DNA of 32,441 bases from Porphyromonas levii DSM 23370 (GTDB taxonomy: Bacteria; Bacteroidota; Bacteroidia; Bacteroidales; Porphyromonadaceae), in contig NZ_KB904216.1 of NCBI RefSeq assembly GCF_000379925.1, positions 1-32,441 on the forward strand, given 5' to 3'. Below, one piece after another: positions 1 to 8,817 of this stretch (position 1 is the stretch's first letter; every line of letters starts with the position of its first letter). Both the position numbers and the translations under genes were made by a program. Below the pieces are notes generated by a model. That model saw only the letters and a list, made by a program, of their open reading frames with translations. It searched no databases and was not told where the DNA came from.

Positions 1-84
1 TATTTTCTCCCAATATGAGATGAAAAATTGAGCTCCCCCGATTGCAGTCTTGCGATTTGTGCTAATAAATTGTACCTTTGCCAT
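1..84 (-). CDS. Possible N-terminal fragment of an unknown protein, cut by window edge
   Basis: An open frame starts at an ATG at 84-82 and runs without a stop off the left edge (28 codons, beginning MAKVQFISTN). A TAnnTTTG-like -7 element (TATCTTTA on the - strand) lies about 40 nt upstream, and an AGAGGA stretch lies just before the start. That is the usual layout of a real Bacteroidota gene. The fragment is too short to assign a family. A start resembling MAKV is seen in several small Bacteroidota DNA-associated proteins, but I do not claim a match. It could also be a chance frame. Confidence 0.4.
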   Translation of the reverse strand, partial: MAKVQFISTNRKTAIGGAQFFISYWEKI

Positions 85-124
85 AACAAGTCCTCTATAA
101 TTTTTTGTAATATCTATACGAACA

Positions 125-132
125 TAAAGATA
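125..132 (-). promoter_or_regulatory. Candidate promoter -7 box for the left-edge gene
   Basis: On the - strand this reads TATCTTTA, one base from the Bacteroidota consensus TAnnTTTG, and it lies about 40 nt before the ATG at 84. No clear -33 element was recognised. Confidence 0.35.
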
Positions 133-149
133 CAAAAAAATCTGGACAT

Positions 150-180
150 AAGCCCTGTATTCTCCTTGAATACAGGGCTT
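150..180. terminator. Intrinsic terminator hairpin
   Basis: The arms AAGCCCTGTATTC and GAATACAGGGCTT form a perfect 13-bp stem around a 5-nt loop. A TTAATT tail follows on the + strand, and an A-rich stretch precedes it that reads as T-rich on the - strand. No complete gene in the window ends here on the + strand, so it may close a gene lost beyond the edge or insulate the operon that follows. Confidence 0.7.
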
Positions 181-243
181 TAATTATCAATAGCGCCACC
201 TACTAATAATCAGGGGCTAACGCATACTTTGCGGAATCTAGGT

Positions 244-272
244 AGGAATAAATTTCACTACTCTGGCGAGCC
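244..272 (-). repeat. Dispersed GGCTCGCC-headed element, copy A
   Basis: Read on the - strand, this 29-nt segment starts GGCTCGCCAGAGTAG and ends AAATTTATTCCT. It matches the segment at 23181-23209 at 26 of 29 positions, and its first 15 nt are identical to the last 15 nt of the window (32427-32441). It is followed (towards lower coordinates) by a degraded palindromic stretch containing CTAGG. It lies in a gene-free region. Confidence 0.7.
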
Positions 273-476
273 ATATGATGTGCGCTAGCTACTAGCATTT
301 GGGTGTATACTATGTGGCATGTAGTAGACCCAAGCTAGGTAACACTCATTTTAACGATTGCTATAGGAATGGGAGTACACAATGAAAGGATCAGAGTGCA
401 AAAATACCTAATTGTAGGTAGAGAATTCCGGTTAAATACCCTAAATGTTGTGATCATTCGAGGCATCCTATTTGGG

Positions 477-484
477 TATCTTTG
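477..484 (+). promoter_or_regulatory. Candidate -7 box of the import operon promoter
   Basis: TATCTTTG is an exact match to the Bacteroidota TAnnTTTG consensus. If used, it gives a leader of about 140 nt before the ATG at 631. A convincing -33 TTG at the usual 19-21 bp spacing was not seen. Confidence 0.5.
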
Positions 485-630
485 CGCTCGATAAATCATA
501 GACTTTTGGCTCGAGATGTGTGTAGTGCCGATTACCACGCGTGTGGTATACTTGAGCGAAGGGTTTAGGTTACTCATTTAAGATTTCAAAACAATAAGCG
601 CTGAGGACTAAGGTTTTCGGACCTACTACA

Positions 631-2871
631 ATGAAACGATTGCAGTTATTACTCTCCCTATGTGCTGTGGCTATGGTGCCACACACTCTTCTAGCCCAAC
701 ACAAGACAGAGGCTGAGCCCGACACCACTTATATGCTCAAAGACTTTGTCGTGGTATCACGACCTCTTCTGGGCAGTAAGTTCCAAGCACGTCATCGTAC
801 AGGTTCTGCCTACTTCTTATCTCCAAGAGAGATACAGAAACTGGGCTACACCGATGTGATACGTATGCTACGCTCCGTCCCCGGGGTAAATATGTATGAA
901 GAGGATGGCTATGGCCTTCGCCCTAATATTAGTCTGCGTGGTACCACGGCAGAGCGAAGCGAGCGTGTCTCTATCATGGAGGATGGTGTACTGGCAGCCC
1001 CAGCGCCCTACTCTTCGCCTGCCGCCTATTACTTCCCTAATGCAGCGCGTATGCACGCAGTAGAAGTACTCAAGGGTAGTAGCCAAGTGCAGTATGGTCC
1101 TTTCACTACTGGTGGGGCTATCAATATGGTCTCTACCCCTATCCCTCAGAGTTTTGGGGGAAAGGTATCGCTATCCTATGGTAGTAATAATACGCTGAAG
1201 GGTCATGTAAATATGGGTAATCGCTCTACCCACTTCGGGTATCTTGTAGAATACCTAAGGCACCAATCGGATGGCTATCGACAGTTTGCCAATGGCGACA
1301 AACTCGGATTTCACCGCAATGATGTGCTCGCCAAGCTACTCTTTAATACCGATAGAGATTCTGAGGGAATCCAACATGCACTCGAACTAAAGTGGGGGTA
1401 TGCCGACGAGTACTCGCATGAGAGCTACGTGGGTCTTACAGAGTCCGACTTTGGTCTCACCCCCTATCTCCGCTATCCTGGCTCTAGGATGGATAATATG
1501 AAGTCGAGGTACACACAGTCGGTAGCCACCTATCTACTGGAGTTTACGCCTAATCTCAAGGTCACCACACAAGCTTATTACAATACCTTTCACCGTAATT
1601 GGTACAAGCTCAATGACGTGCGTGTAGGTGCTTCCAAGGGTGAGAAGCGAGGTATAGACGCTGTCCTTGCCGACCCTGAGACCAATGCCCTCTACTATGA
1701 TATCCTATCAGGTAGAAGGGATTATGAGGGTGAAGCACTAATGGCACGTGCCAATAATAGGGGCTATAAGTCTAGAGGTATACAGACCCGTGTAGAGTAC
1801 AACTTTAGTCTGGGGAGTGTATACAACAACCTAGAGGGTGCGGTACGCTTGCATGCCGATGAGGAGGATAGGTTTCAGTGGGATGATGGTTACGCTATCA
1901 AGGGCGGAGAGGTATCGTTATTTTATCCAGGGATACCTGGCACCCAGGCCAATAGAGTGACCTCAGCCCGAGCTATTGCAGCCTATATCCTCAATAAAGT
2001 AAGATGGGAAAAGCTAACCGTAACAGCCGGTTTGCGATACGAGGATGTGGCGCTACTCAAGAAAGACTATACCTCTGCCGACCTTCGCCGTACAGGAGGG
2101 GTACGTATCGAGACCCGCAATAGTGCAAAAGCAATTATCCCAAGCCTTGGTGTGAGCTATGATCCCCTGAAGTGGCTCTCCCTATTTTCAGGCGTGCACA
2201 AGGGCTTTGCGCCTCCTAGTGCTGTCCTCTACCAGAAGCCTGAGAGTAGTGTCAATATAGAGGTGGGCACTCGTCTCAATACATCGCTCATAAAGGCCGA
2301 GGTTATTGGTTTCTACAATGATTATAGCAATATGTTAGGAAGCGACCTATCGGCCGCCGGTGGACAAGGTACGCTCGAACAGTTTAATGTAGGCGCTGCA
2401 GTGGTCAAGGGGGTAGAGGTATTAGTTCAAGCACAATTGATTGGCGAGCGTCACGATCTCCAACTTCCCCTGCAGATCTCCTACACCTACACTGATACCG
2501 AGATGAAAAATGAGTTTGAGAGTAGCTCTTGGGGAAGCGTGCACGTGGGCGATGAGATACCCTATATCTATAAGCATGCTCTGAATGTGCAGCTAGGAGC
2601 GGAGTACAAGCGTGTGGATGCCACTGTGAGCATGCGCTACAATAGCGATATGCGCACGACCCCTGGGCAAGGTGTCATAGCGCACGCGGAGTGTGTGCCA
2701 GCGCATACTATTATTGATGCCTCTCTCAACTGGCGCCCTACCGATAAACTTACAATTTCTCTGAATGCCATCAACCTTGCCAATAAGGTGTATATCACCT
2801 CGCGTCACCCCTCGGGCGTACGTGCAGGTCATCCACGAGGTATTTTCGGAGGGTTCACGTACCATTTTTGA
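631..2871 (+). CDS. FecA-type TonB-dependent outer membrane receptor
   Basis: The 746-residue protein is predicted to be a 22-strand outer membrane barrel importing a ligand, such as a ferric chelate, using TonB energy. A signal peptide (MKRLQLLLSL to LLAQ, about 1-23) is followed by a TonB-box-like DFVVVS at about 38-43. A plug domain starts near 60 (GYTDVIRMLRSVPGV) and includes the conserved VEVLKGSSQVQYGP region. The barrel ends in a terminal Phe (FTYHF). The closing HPSGVRAGHPRGIFGG is typical of FecA-like receptors. There is no CarboxypepD_reg-like N-terminal domain, unlike the SusC protein downstream. It is first in a nine-gene operon, 28 bp before the SusC gene. Family is confident; the ligand is not known, and ferric citrate or another siderophore is only an inference. 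Confidence 0.88.
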   Translation: MKRLQLLLSLCAVAMVPHTLLAQHKTEAEPDTTYMLKDFVVVSRPLLGSKFQARHRTGSAYFLSPREIQKLGYTDVIRMLRSVPGVNMYEEDGYGLRPNISLRGTTAERSERVSIMEDGVLAAPAPYSSPAAYYFPNAARMHAVEVLKGSSQVQYGPFTTGGAINMVSTPIPQSFGGKVSLSYGSNNTLKGHVNMGNRSTHFGYLVEYLRHQSDGYRQFANGDKLGFHRNDVLAKLLFNTDRDSEGIQHALELKWGYADEYSHESYVGLTESDFGLTPYLRYPGSRMDNMKSRYTQSVATYLLEFTPNLKVTTQAYYNTFHRNWYKLNDVRVGASKGEKRGIDAVLADPETNALYYDILSGRRDYEGEALMARANNRGYKSRGIQTRVEYNFSLGSVYNNLEGAVRLHADEEDRFQWDDGYAIKGGEVSLFYPGIPGTQANRVTSARAIAAYILNKVRWEKLTVTAGLRYEDVALLKKDYTSADLRRTGGVRIETRNSAKAIIPSLGVSYDPLKWLSLFSGVHKGFAPPSAVLYQKPESSVNIEVGTRLNTSLIKAEVIGFYNDYSNMLGSDLSAAGGQGTLEQFNVGAAVVKGVEVLVQAQLIGERHDLQLPLQISYTYTDTEMKNEFESSSWGSVHVGDEIPYIYKHALNVQLGAEYKRVDATVSMRYNSDMRTTPGQGVIAHAECVPAHTIIDASLNWRPTDKLTISLNAINLANKVYITSRHPSGVRAGHPRGIFGGFTYHF

Positions 2872-2899
2872 TAGTATCACAGCCGCAAAAGTATAGAAT

Positions 2900-5800
2900 A
2901 TGAATAGCTACAAAATGATAAGGAAACTGCTTGCCCTTACAGTCATCATAATGGTCGGGATACTTCCCTCCCTAGCTCAGCAACCGATGAAGGTAAGGGG
3001 CGTAGTGTACACGACTGATAAAGCTCCTTTGCCTGGGGCTACAGTAAAGGTGACTAAGGAGCGAGGAGCAGTGACGAATGCGAAGGGGGAGTTCGAGATA
3101 ATAGCTCAGAAGGGTGAAGTGCTCGAGGTGAGCTTTGTGGGTATGATTACTCAGAAGGTAAGGATAGCTTCTCAGCACATGACCATAATACTCGAGGAGA
3201 ATACCACCGTGATAGACGAAGTGGTGGTTACGGGGTATCAGAAGATTAAAAATAGAGTGTATACCGGTGCTGCCACTTCTGTAAAACTACAGGATATTAA
3301 GCTCGAAGGTGTGAGCGATGTCTCGCGTATGCTGGAGGGGCGTGTGGCAGGGCTTTCTATACAGAATATCTCGGGGTCGTTTGGCTCCGCACCACGCATT
3401 AATATCCGAGGTGGAGCCTCTATTATGGGTAACGTGCAACCTTTGTGGGTAATCGATGGTGCGGTATATGAGGACTTAGTATCGCTTACACTAGATCAAT
3501 TGGCTTCGGGTGATGCTGTGACGCTGATTAGTTCGGCGGTCGCTGGTCTCAATCCCTCCGATATAGAGGATATACAGGTGCTTAAGGACGCTTCAGCGAC
3601 CTCTATCTATGGAGCCCGTGCACTCAATGGCGTGCTGGTCATTACCACCAAGTCGGGTAGGCGCAATACGCCCAACAGAGTCTCCTATACCTATGAGCTG
3701 AGTACTAGGATGATGCCCAAGTACGCACAGTTTGACCTCCTCAATTCCCAAGAGACCATGTCGGTGTATATGGAGATGGAGAAGAAGGGCTACTTTGGCT
3801 TTAGTGACGCTCTCTATGGTAGGCGTAGTGGGGTGTACTATCAGATGTACAAGGCACTGAGTACGATTAATCCCGAGACAGGGACCTTCTATTTGCCGAA
3901 TACGGAGGAGGCGAAGCTGGCATTCTTAAAGGAGCGCGAGTATGCCAATACCGATTGGTTTAGGGAACTATTCACCTACCGTCCTATCCACAGCCATACC
4001 GTGAGCTTTACCTCGGGCGGTGAGCACTCTTCGACCTATGCTTCGGTAGGGTTCTATAACGATAAAGGGTGGACGCGTGCCGATGGTGTGCGCAGGCTTA
4101 CTGCCCACCTCAAGAATGTATTTCACTGGGGTGATAAGGTCAAGACAACCCTATCGGCACAGGGTAATATGCGCCATCAGAAAGCACCAGGCACGATTCC
4201 ACAAAGGAAGAACGTGGTAATAGGAGCCTTTGAGCGAGATTTCGATATCAACCCCTTCTCCTATGCGGTGGGTACGAGCCGCACACTTTCGCCACGCAAT
4301 GCCGATGGTTCACTAGCCTACTATCGTAATAATTGGGCGCCATTTAATATCCTCAATGAGTACGACAATAATTATATGCAGACAGATGTCTTGGACTTCA
4401 AGGTACAGGGTGAGGTGGAATATACCGTAATGCCCGAACTTAAGCTGACTGCCCTAGGGGTGGTGCGACAGGCGAATACTAGTACCGCGCACTTCATTAA
4501 GGAGCGTTCGAATGTAATACAAGCGTTTCGGGCGAATGAGACGCCCGTGGTGGCGCAGCAAAACATCTACCTCCTGAAGGATAAGGACAATCCTTTACTT
4601 CAGCCACAAGTGGCACTGTCACACGGTGGTATCTTTAATAAGGTCGAGACTTCGCTAAAGAGCTACTTGGGGCGCTTTGCTGTAGAGTGGGACAAGCGGT
4701 ATGGGGCACACGATGTGCGAGCTTTCGCCTTTACCGAGGTGCGCTCTACCGATAGGCGCATCAATCCCTTCCAAGGCTATGGCATACAGTATGACAGAGG
4801 GAATCAAATCTTTACCGATGCCCGGATCTTCCAGAAGCTGACCAATGAGGGGGAGAGCTACTTCTCTTTGCTCGATACCTATGAGCGCGGGGTCACATTT
4901 TCGGGAAGCGCTACCTATGGGTATCAGAATAAGTATATCTTGAATGCCATCCTCAATTACGAGGGATCAAATACGGCAGGGAAGTCTGCTGTATCACGTT
5001 GGCTCCCTACTTGGAATATCGGGGCGAAGTGGAATATAGATAGGGAGGAGTTTATGCAGGACTTCACCGCTATATCAGGGCTAGCACTTAGGGCTAGTTA
5101 TGGTCTTACTGCTAAGATGAACGAGGAGGCAATCAACTCTACAGCGGTGTATAAAAACTTTATTACCAATAGGTACAATATTGGCGATAGAGAGAACGCA
5201 CTTAGGATATTACACTTGGAGAATAGGGATCTCACTTGGGAGAAGATGTATGAGCTAAATATAGGAGCCGACCTTAAGCTCTTCGGAGGACGAATCAATA
5301 CCACTATCGATGTGTACCAACGCAATTCGTTTGACCTCATCGACCTAGTACGTACTTCGGGTGTAGGTGGGCAATACTACAAGTATGCCAACTTCGGAGA
5401 CATGCGCACAAGAGGGGTAGAGCTTATGATTCACTCTAAGAATATAGATACTGAGGACTTCTCTTGGTCTACAAGCCTCACGCTTAGTGCTATGGACCAG
5501 AAGATAACCCGTTTGCTCAATACCCCGAATACTTTCGATATGGTATCGGGTGCTGGAAGAGGTAATATAGTAGACTTCCCTAGAGGGTCGCTCTTCTCTT
5601 TCAACTTCCAAGGACTCAGCCGAGATGGTCTCCCTACTTTTGACTTCGGTCTGTATCCCTCCAATAAGAGCGAGTATGCCCACGTGCATGGGGCTGACTT
5701 CCTCGATGCTCAGTACTCTAAGACCTACCTCATCTATCACGGTTCAGTAGAGCCTAGGTATATCGGTGGGCTTTCCAACACCTTGAGGTATAAGAGTTGG

Positions 5801-6274
5801 GAACTATCGTTCTTCATCACCATGCAGGCAGGGAATAAGATTAGGCTCAATCCGACCTTCGACCCCTCCTTCGCAGATCTCAATGTATTCTCCAAGTCAT
5901 ACTATGACCGTTGGCTCAATCCAGGCGACGAGCTGAAGACCGATGTGCCTACCCTCCCATCTCAAGACCTGATACGACAGATAGGCACCGAGAATATTGA
6001 GCGTGCCTATAACACCTACAACTACTCTCAGGTACGAGTGGCAGACGGGAGCTTTGTACGTATGAAGAATATATCCCTCGGATACACGCTCCCTCATAGT
6101 ATTACCGAACAGCTGAAGCTACAGAGTGCTGGTCTAAGGGTAAATATGACCAATCCTTTCCTTATCTATGCCGATAAGAAGCTGAAGAACCAAGACCCTG
6201 AGTATTACCGTTCTGGAGGGGTCTCTCTGCCTACACCACGGCAGCTGACTATGACATTGAATGTTTCTTTCTAA
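2900..6274 (+). CDS. SusC/RagA-family TonB-linked outer membrane protein
   Basis: The 1124-residue barrel forms the transport channel of a SusCD-type importer, lidded by the SusD protein encoded next. It has a signal peptide (to about residue 27, SLAQ) and a CarboxypepD_reg-like beta-sandwich (about 31-95, with GVVYTTDKAPLPGATV). A TonB box DEVVVTGYQ follows at 106-114. The plug has the SusC signatures VIDGAVYED, DIQVLKDASATSIYGARALNGV and VLVITTKSGR, and the protein ends with a terminal Phe (LNVSF). Length fits the family (about 1000-1150). A start at the internal Met of MIRKLL (2918) is also possible. The SusD gene follows after 12 bp. The substrate cannot be read from the sequence; the neighbourhood contains no glycoside hydrolase, which argues against a standard glycan locus. 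Confidence 0.95.
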   Translation: MNSYKMIRKLLALTVIIMVGILPSLAQQPMKVRGVVYTTDKAPLPGATVKVTKERGAVTNAKGEFEIIAQKGEVLEVSFVGMITQKVRIASQHMTIILEENTTVIDEVVVTGYQKIKNRVYTGAATSVKLQDIKLEGVSDVSRMLEGRVAGLSIQNISGSFGSAPRINIRGGASIMGNVQPLWVIDGAVYEDLVSLTLDQLASGDAVTLISSAVAGLNPSDIEDIQVLKDASATSIYGARALNGVLVITTKSGRRNTPNRVSYTYELSTRMMPKYAQFDLLNSQETMSVYMEMEKKGYFGFSDALYGRRSGVYYQMYKALSTINPETGTFYLPNTEEAKLAFLKEREYANTDWFRELFTYRPIHSHTVSFTSGGEHSSTYASVGFYNDKGWTRADGVRRLTAHLKNVFHWGDKVKTTLSAQGNMRHQKAPGTIPQRKNVVIGAFERDFDINPFSYAVGTSRTLSPRNADGSLAYYRNNWAPFNILNEYDNNYMQTDVLDFKVQGEVEYTVMPELKLTALGVVRQANTSTAHFIKERSNVIQAFRANETPVVAQQNIYLLKDKDNPLLQPQVALSHGGIFNKVETSLKSYLGRFAVEWDKRYGAHDVRAFAFTEVRSTDRRINPFQGYGIQYDRGNQIFTDARIFQKLTNEGESYFSLLDTYERGVTFSGSATYGYQNKYILNAILNYEGSNTAGKSAVSRWLPTWNIGAKWNIDREEFMQDFTAISGLALRASYGLTAKMNEEAINSTAVYKNFITNRYNIGDRENALRILHLENRDLTWEKMYELNIGADLKLFGGRINTTIDVYQRNSFDLIDLVRTSGVGGQYYKYANFGDMRTRGVELMIHSKNIDTEDFSWSTSLTLSAMDQKITRLLNTPNTFDMVSGAGRGNIVDFPRGSLFSFNFQGLSRDGLPTFDFGLYPSNKSEYAHVHGADFLDAQYSKTYLIYHGSVEPRYIGGLSNTLRYKSWELSFFITMQAGNKIRLNPTFDPSFADLNVFSKSYYDRWLNPGDELKTDVPTLPSQDLIRQIGTENIERAYNTYNYSQVRVADGSFVRMKNISLGYTLPHSITEQLKLQSAGLRVNMTNPFLIYADKKLKNQDPEYYRSGGVSLPTPRQLTMTLNVSF

Positions 6275-6286
6275 TCCCCTGCAACT

Positions 6287-7798
6287 ATGCCGATAAAGAA
6301 GATATTTATTCTGCTAATAGTAACTATAGCACTCAGCTCTTGCCAGAAGTTCTTGAGCCAAAGCCCCAATTCATCGCTGGATGTGGATATAGATAGTGAG
6401 GAAAAGATAGCTGAGCTACTGGCTGGTGCGTATCCCGATGCTAGCTACTTTGCTTTTCTAGAGGCGCGGACCGATAATGTGAGCGAACGTGTCCATGGGT
6501 CGCACACGAGGCTCAATGAGGCGATGTACTTCTGGGAGGACTATGACCACGAAGACTTGGATACTCCGCTCAACTACTGGAATGCCTGCTATAGAGGTAT
6601 AGCCCAAGCCAATAAAGCGCTTGAACTACTGGCCAAGTACCCCAAGAGCGATAGGGTGAAGGCGCTGTATGGAGAGGCGTTTCTATTGCGCGCCTACCTA
6701 CACTTCATGCTCGTAAATATATGGTCGGAGCCCTATAGTCCTGGTAAGTCGAAAACGGCACTTGGCATCCCCTATAGTATACAGCCGGAAAAGCACGCTT
6801 TGGTCACGTATAACCGTGGTACGGTAGCGGAGGTCTATGCTCACATAGAACAGGATCTAAAGAGAGGTATTTCGCTGGTTAATGATCAGTATTACCAGCA
6901 CCCAAAGTTCCACTTCAATAAGAAGGCTGCGTACGCCTTTGCTAGTCGCTTCTATCTGATGAAGGGGGAATGGAAGACAGTAGTCGCCTATGCCAATTAT
7001 GTATTGGGTTACGACCCAGGTCAAGTCTTGAGGAGCTGGAAAGGGTATGCGGAGAAACTCTCTAACGACCGAGGGCGCTTATATAGGCTCTACACCAGTA
7101 CTGAAGAGCCTGCAAACCTTCTGATGACTGCTACTGAGTCGAGATGGGCTAGGAGTATAGCCACAGATAAATACGGTATAACTACTCACGGGATGAGATA
7201 TATTTTCGATAAGAAGGGTATAGAGAGCTGTAACAGCGCAAAGAACCTCAATATGTATCAATCATATCTCTTCAGGCATAGTACTGCTCCAATAAGTGAC
7301 GGACAGTATGTGGCAAAGTTCGATGAACTATCGATCTATGGTCATGAAGGGAGCAAGCCCAGGGGACTATACGTAACCAATGTGCTTCTAACTACCGATG
7401 AGGTGATGCTCAATAGGATGGAAGCGTATGCAATGTTAGGGGAATACGAGCGCTCTATAGATGATCTCTTGGTCTACCTCCGCTCAAAGTTTGGGATAGA
7501 TCTCACCTGTGGGCGGACGGATTATACCTGGACAGATAGTAAGAACTACGATATCTACACCCCCTTCTATGGCATGACCATCAAGCAACTAGCGCTCATC
7601 AAGATTATCACGGATTTCCGCCAGAAGGAGTTCGTACATGAGGGCATGAGGTGGTTCGATATTCGTCGTTTCTATATGCCGGTAAAGCGAGACTCCAAGA
7701 GTGCACTATACAGACCGCTACTCAAGGAGGATCCCCGAAAGCTCCTACAAATCCCTGTGGAGGCTATTAATAGGGGGTTAGAGCCTAATATTCGATAA
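6287..7798 (+). CDS. SusD/RagB-family nutrient-binding lipoprotein
   Basis: The 503-residue surface lipoprotein is predicted to bind cargo and close over the SusC barrel. A lipobox LSSC places the lipidated Cys at residue 19. The mature start (DIDSEEKIAELLAGAY) matches the usual SusD N-terminus, and the helical part holds TPR-like segments (NYWNACYRGIAQANKAL, LYGEAFLLRAYLHFMLV). Near the C-terminus, RQKEFVHEGMRWFDIRRF is the conserved SusD closing motif. It sits 12 bp after susC and 5 bp before the next gene, so the pair is surely co-transcribed. Family assignment is firm; ligand specificity is unknown. Confidence 0.94.
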   Translation: MPIKKIFILLIVTIALSSCQKFLSQSPNSSLDVDIDSEEKIAELLAGAYPDASYFAFLEARTDNVSERVHGSHTRLNEAMYFWEDYDHEDLDTPLNYWNACYRGIAQANKALELLAKYPKSDRVKALYGEAFLLRAYLHFMLVNIWSEPYSPGKSKTALGIPYSIQPEKHALVTYNRGTVAEVYAHIEQDLKRGISLVNDQYYQHPKFHFNKKAAYAFASRFYLMKGEWKTVVAYANYVLGYDPGQVLRSWKGYAEKLSNDRGRLYRLYTSTEEPANLLMTATESRWARSIATDKYGITTHGMRYIFDKKGIESCNSAKNLNMYQSYLFRHSTAPISDGQYVAKFDELSIYGHEGSKPRGLYVTNVLLTTDEVMLNRMEAYAMLGEYERSIDDLLVYLRSKFGIDLTCGRTDYTWTDSKNYDIYTPFYGMTIKQLALIKIITDFRQKEFVHEGMRWFDIRRFYMPVKRDSKSALYRPLLKEDPRKLLQIPVEAINRGLEPNIR

Positions 7799-7803
7799 AT
7801 CTT

Positions 7804-8817
7804 ATGAAACAATATAAAGGTATGATGATAAAGAATAAAAGACTATTAGGGCTCATACTCTTGAGTGCTCTACTCTCTATTTCTTGTACTAGGGATAAGC
7901 TCTCAGAGGTGAGTGCCGTGGAGCAGAATAAGGTGCTACGAAGCCATACGGATCTAGATCAATGGATTAAAGAGACGCTTACATTACCATATGGTATAGA
8001 GGTGGTTTATCACTGGGATCGAAATGCGGCTGAGGTGGGAAGCTACACTTACCCGCCCAAAGAGGATAAGGTAAGGGAAGTATTAGAGACTGCCAAGAGG
8101 CTCTGGATAGACCTTTACAGCCAAGACACCTTTGGTGGCAGTAAGTATTTGTTTGGCAAAGCTCCTATTAAGCTCTATCTGTATGGTGGGAAGAATATAG
8201 ACTTTTATGGCTTTGAACACCTTGCTAATAGGGCTGCTACTGGTACGGAAATGCACCTCTATAACGTAAATGACTTCGATGCCAAAGATGAAACTAAGGT
8301 ATACGCACTTATGAGGAGCGTACATCATCAGTTTGCACATCGACTCTCTGAGCTTTTTCCCTATGATAGGGATGTATTCTTATCCATTAGCTCTCATAGA
8401 TACCACTACTCTACTGCCGACTACTTAGCTAAGGTGCAGAAAAATATTAACACCCGAAATGATATTTGGAAGATTAGCAAATATGCAAATAGGTATGGCT
8501 GCATCACACTAAATGCTTTGTTATCTGCACCGGATGATTTTGCGGAAATGGTAAGTGTATCACTTTTGCATACGCCTCGAGAGCTTAAGCAAGCTCTTAA
8601 GAATGCCAATACACCCCCTCCCGGATATGATGAAGAAGAAGAGCAGAAGGTTATGGAGGAGGCTAAGCAAGCACACAAAGAGCTGGCAGAGAAACTAGAG
8701 TTTGTCAGGAACTATTACTCAAAAAACCTAGGAGTTAATCTGGTGCAGATGCAACGCTCTGCCCATAAGCTAATGAAGTTGTATACATCCAAGGAAGAAA
8801 AAGAAAAAGAATCATGA
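7804..8817 (+). CDS. Import-associated zinc metallohydrolase-family lipoprotein, HQxxH variant
   Basis: The 337-residue lipoprotein (lipobox SISC, Cys28 from this start; starts at 7822 or 7825 are also possible) resembles the substrate import-associated zinc metallohydrolase lipoproteins. These are encoded beside SusC/SusD genes in Bacteroidota and normally carry HExxH. Conserved features include LPYGIEVVYHWDRN, the motif region VHHQFAHRL (about 173-181) and DDFAEMVS (244-251), which probably supplies the third zinc ligand. Here the motif is HQFAH (175-179): the catalytic Glu is Gln, codon CAG at 8329-8331. Both His ligands remain, so it may still bind metal while lacking ordinary hydrolase activity. 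It lies 5 bp after susD and overlaps the next gene by 4 bp (ATGA). The C-terminus is highly charged and helical. Confidence 0.8.
   Translation: MKQYKGMMIKNKRLLGLILLSALLSISCTRDKLSEVSAVEQNKVLRSHTDLDQWIKETLTLPYGIEVVYHWDRNAAEVGSYTYPPKEDKVREVLETAKRLWIDLYSQDTFGGSKYLFGKAPIKLYLYGGKNIDFYGFEHLANRAATGTEMHLYNVNDFDAKDETKVYALMRSVHHQFAHRLSELFPYDRDVFLSISSHRYHYSTADYLAKVQKNINTRNDIWKISKYANRYGCITLNALLSAPDDFAEMVSVSLLHTPRELKQALKNANTPPPGYDEEEEQKVMEEAKQAHKELAEKLEFVRNYYSKNLGVNLVQMQRSAHKLMKLYTSKEEKEKES

Larger units (their letters stand above)
181..630. other. Gene-free leader region of the import operon
   Basis: This 450-bp stretch holds repeat copy A, a promoter-like box at 477-484 and a small palindrome at 533-548 (TACCAC, GCGT, GTGGTA). 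It also has a short stem with a TTCG loop at about 611-624, just before the first ATG. A weak 80-codon - strand frame at 335-577 has no recognisable protein character. No RNA gene or known riboswitch was recognised. Confidence 0.5.

Noticed and set aside
335-577. 80-codon open frame on the - strand in the leader region
   Set aside because: It has no recognisable domain and no credible start signal. It overlaps the candidate promoter of the import operon, so it is more likely a chance frame.
485-630. Cobalamin or thiamine riboswitch before the import operon
   Set aside because: I looked for the conserved B12-box and thi-box strings and did not see them. The CTGAG at 601 is not followed by the rest of a thi box.
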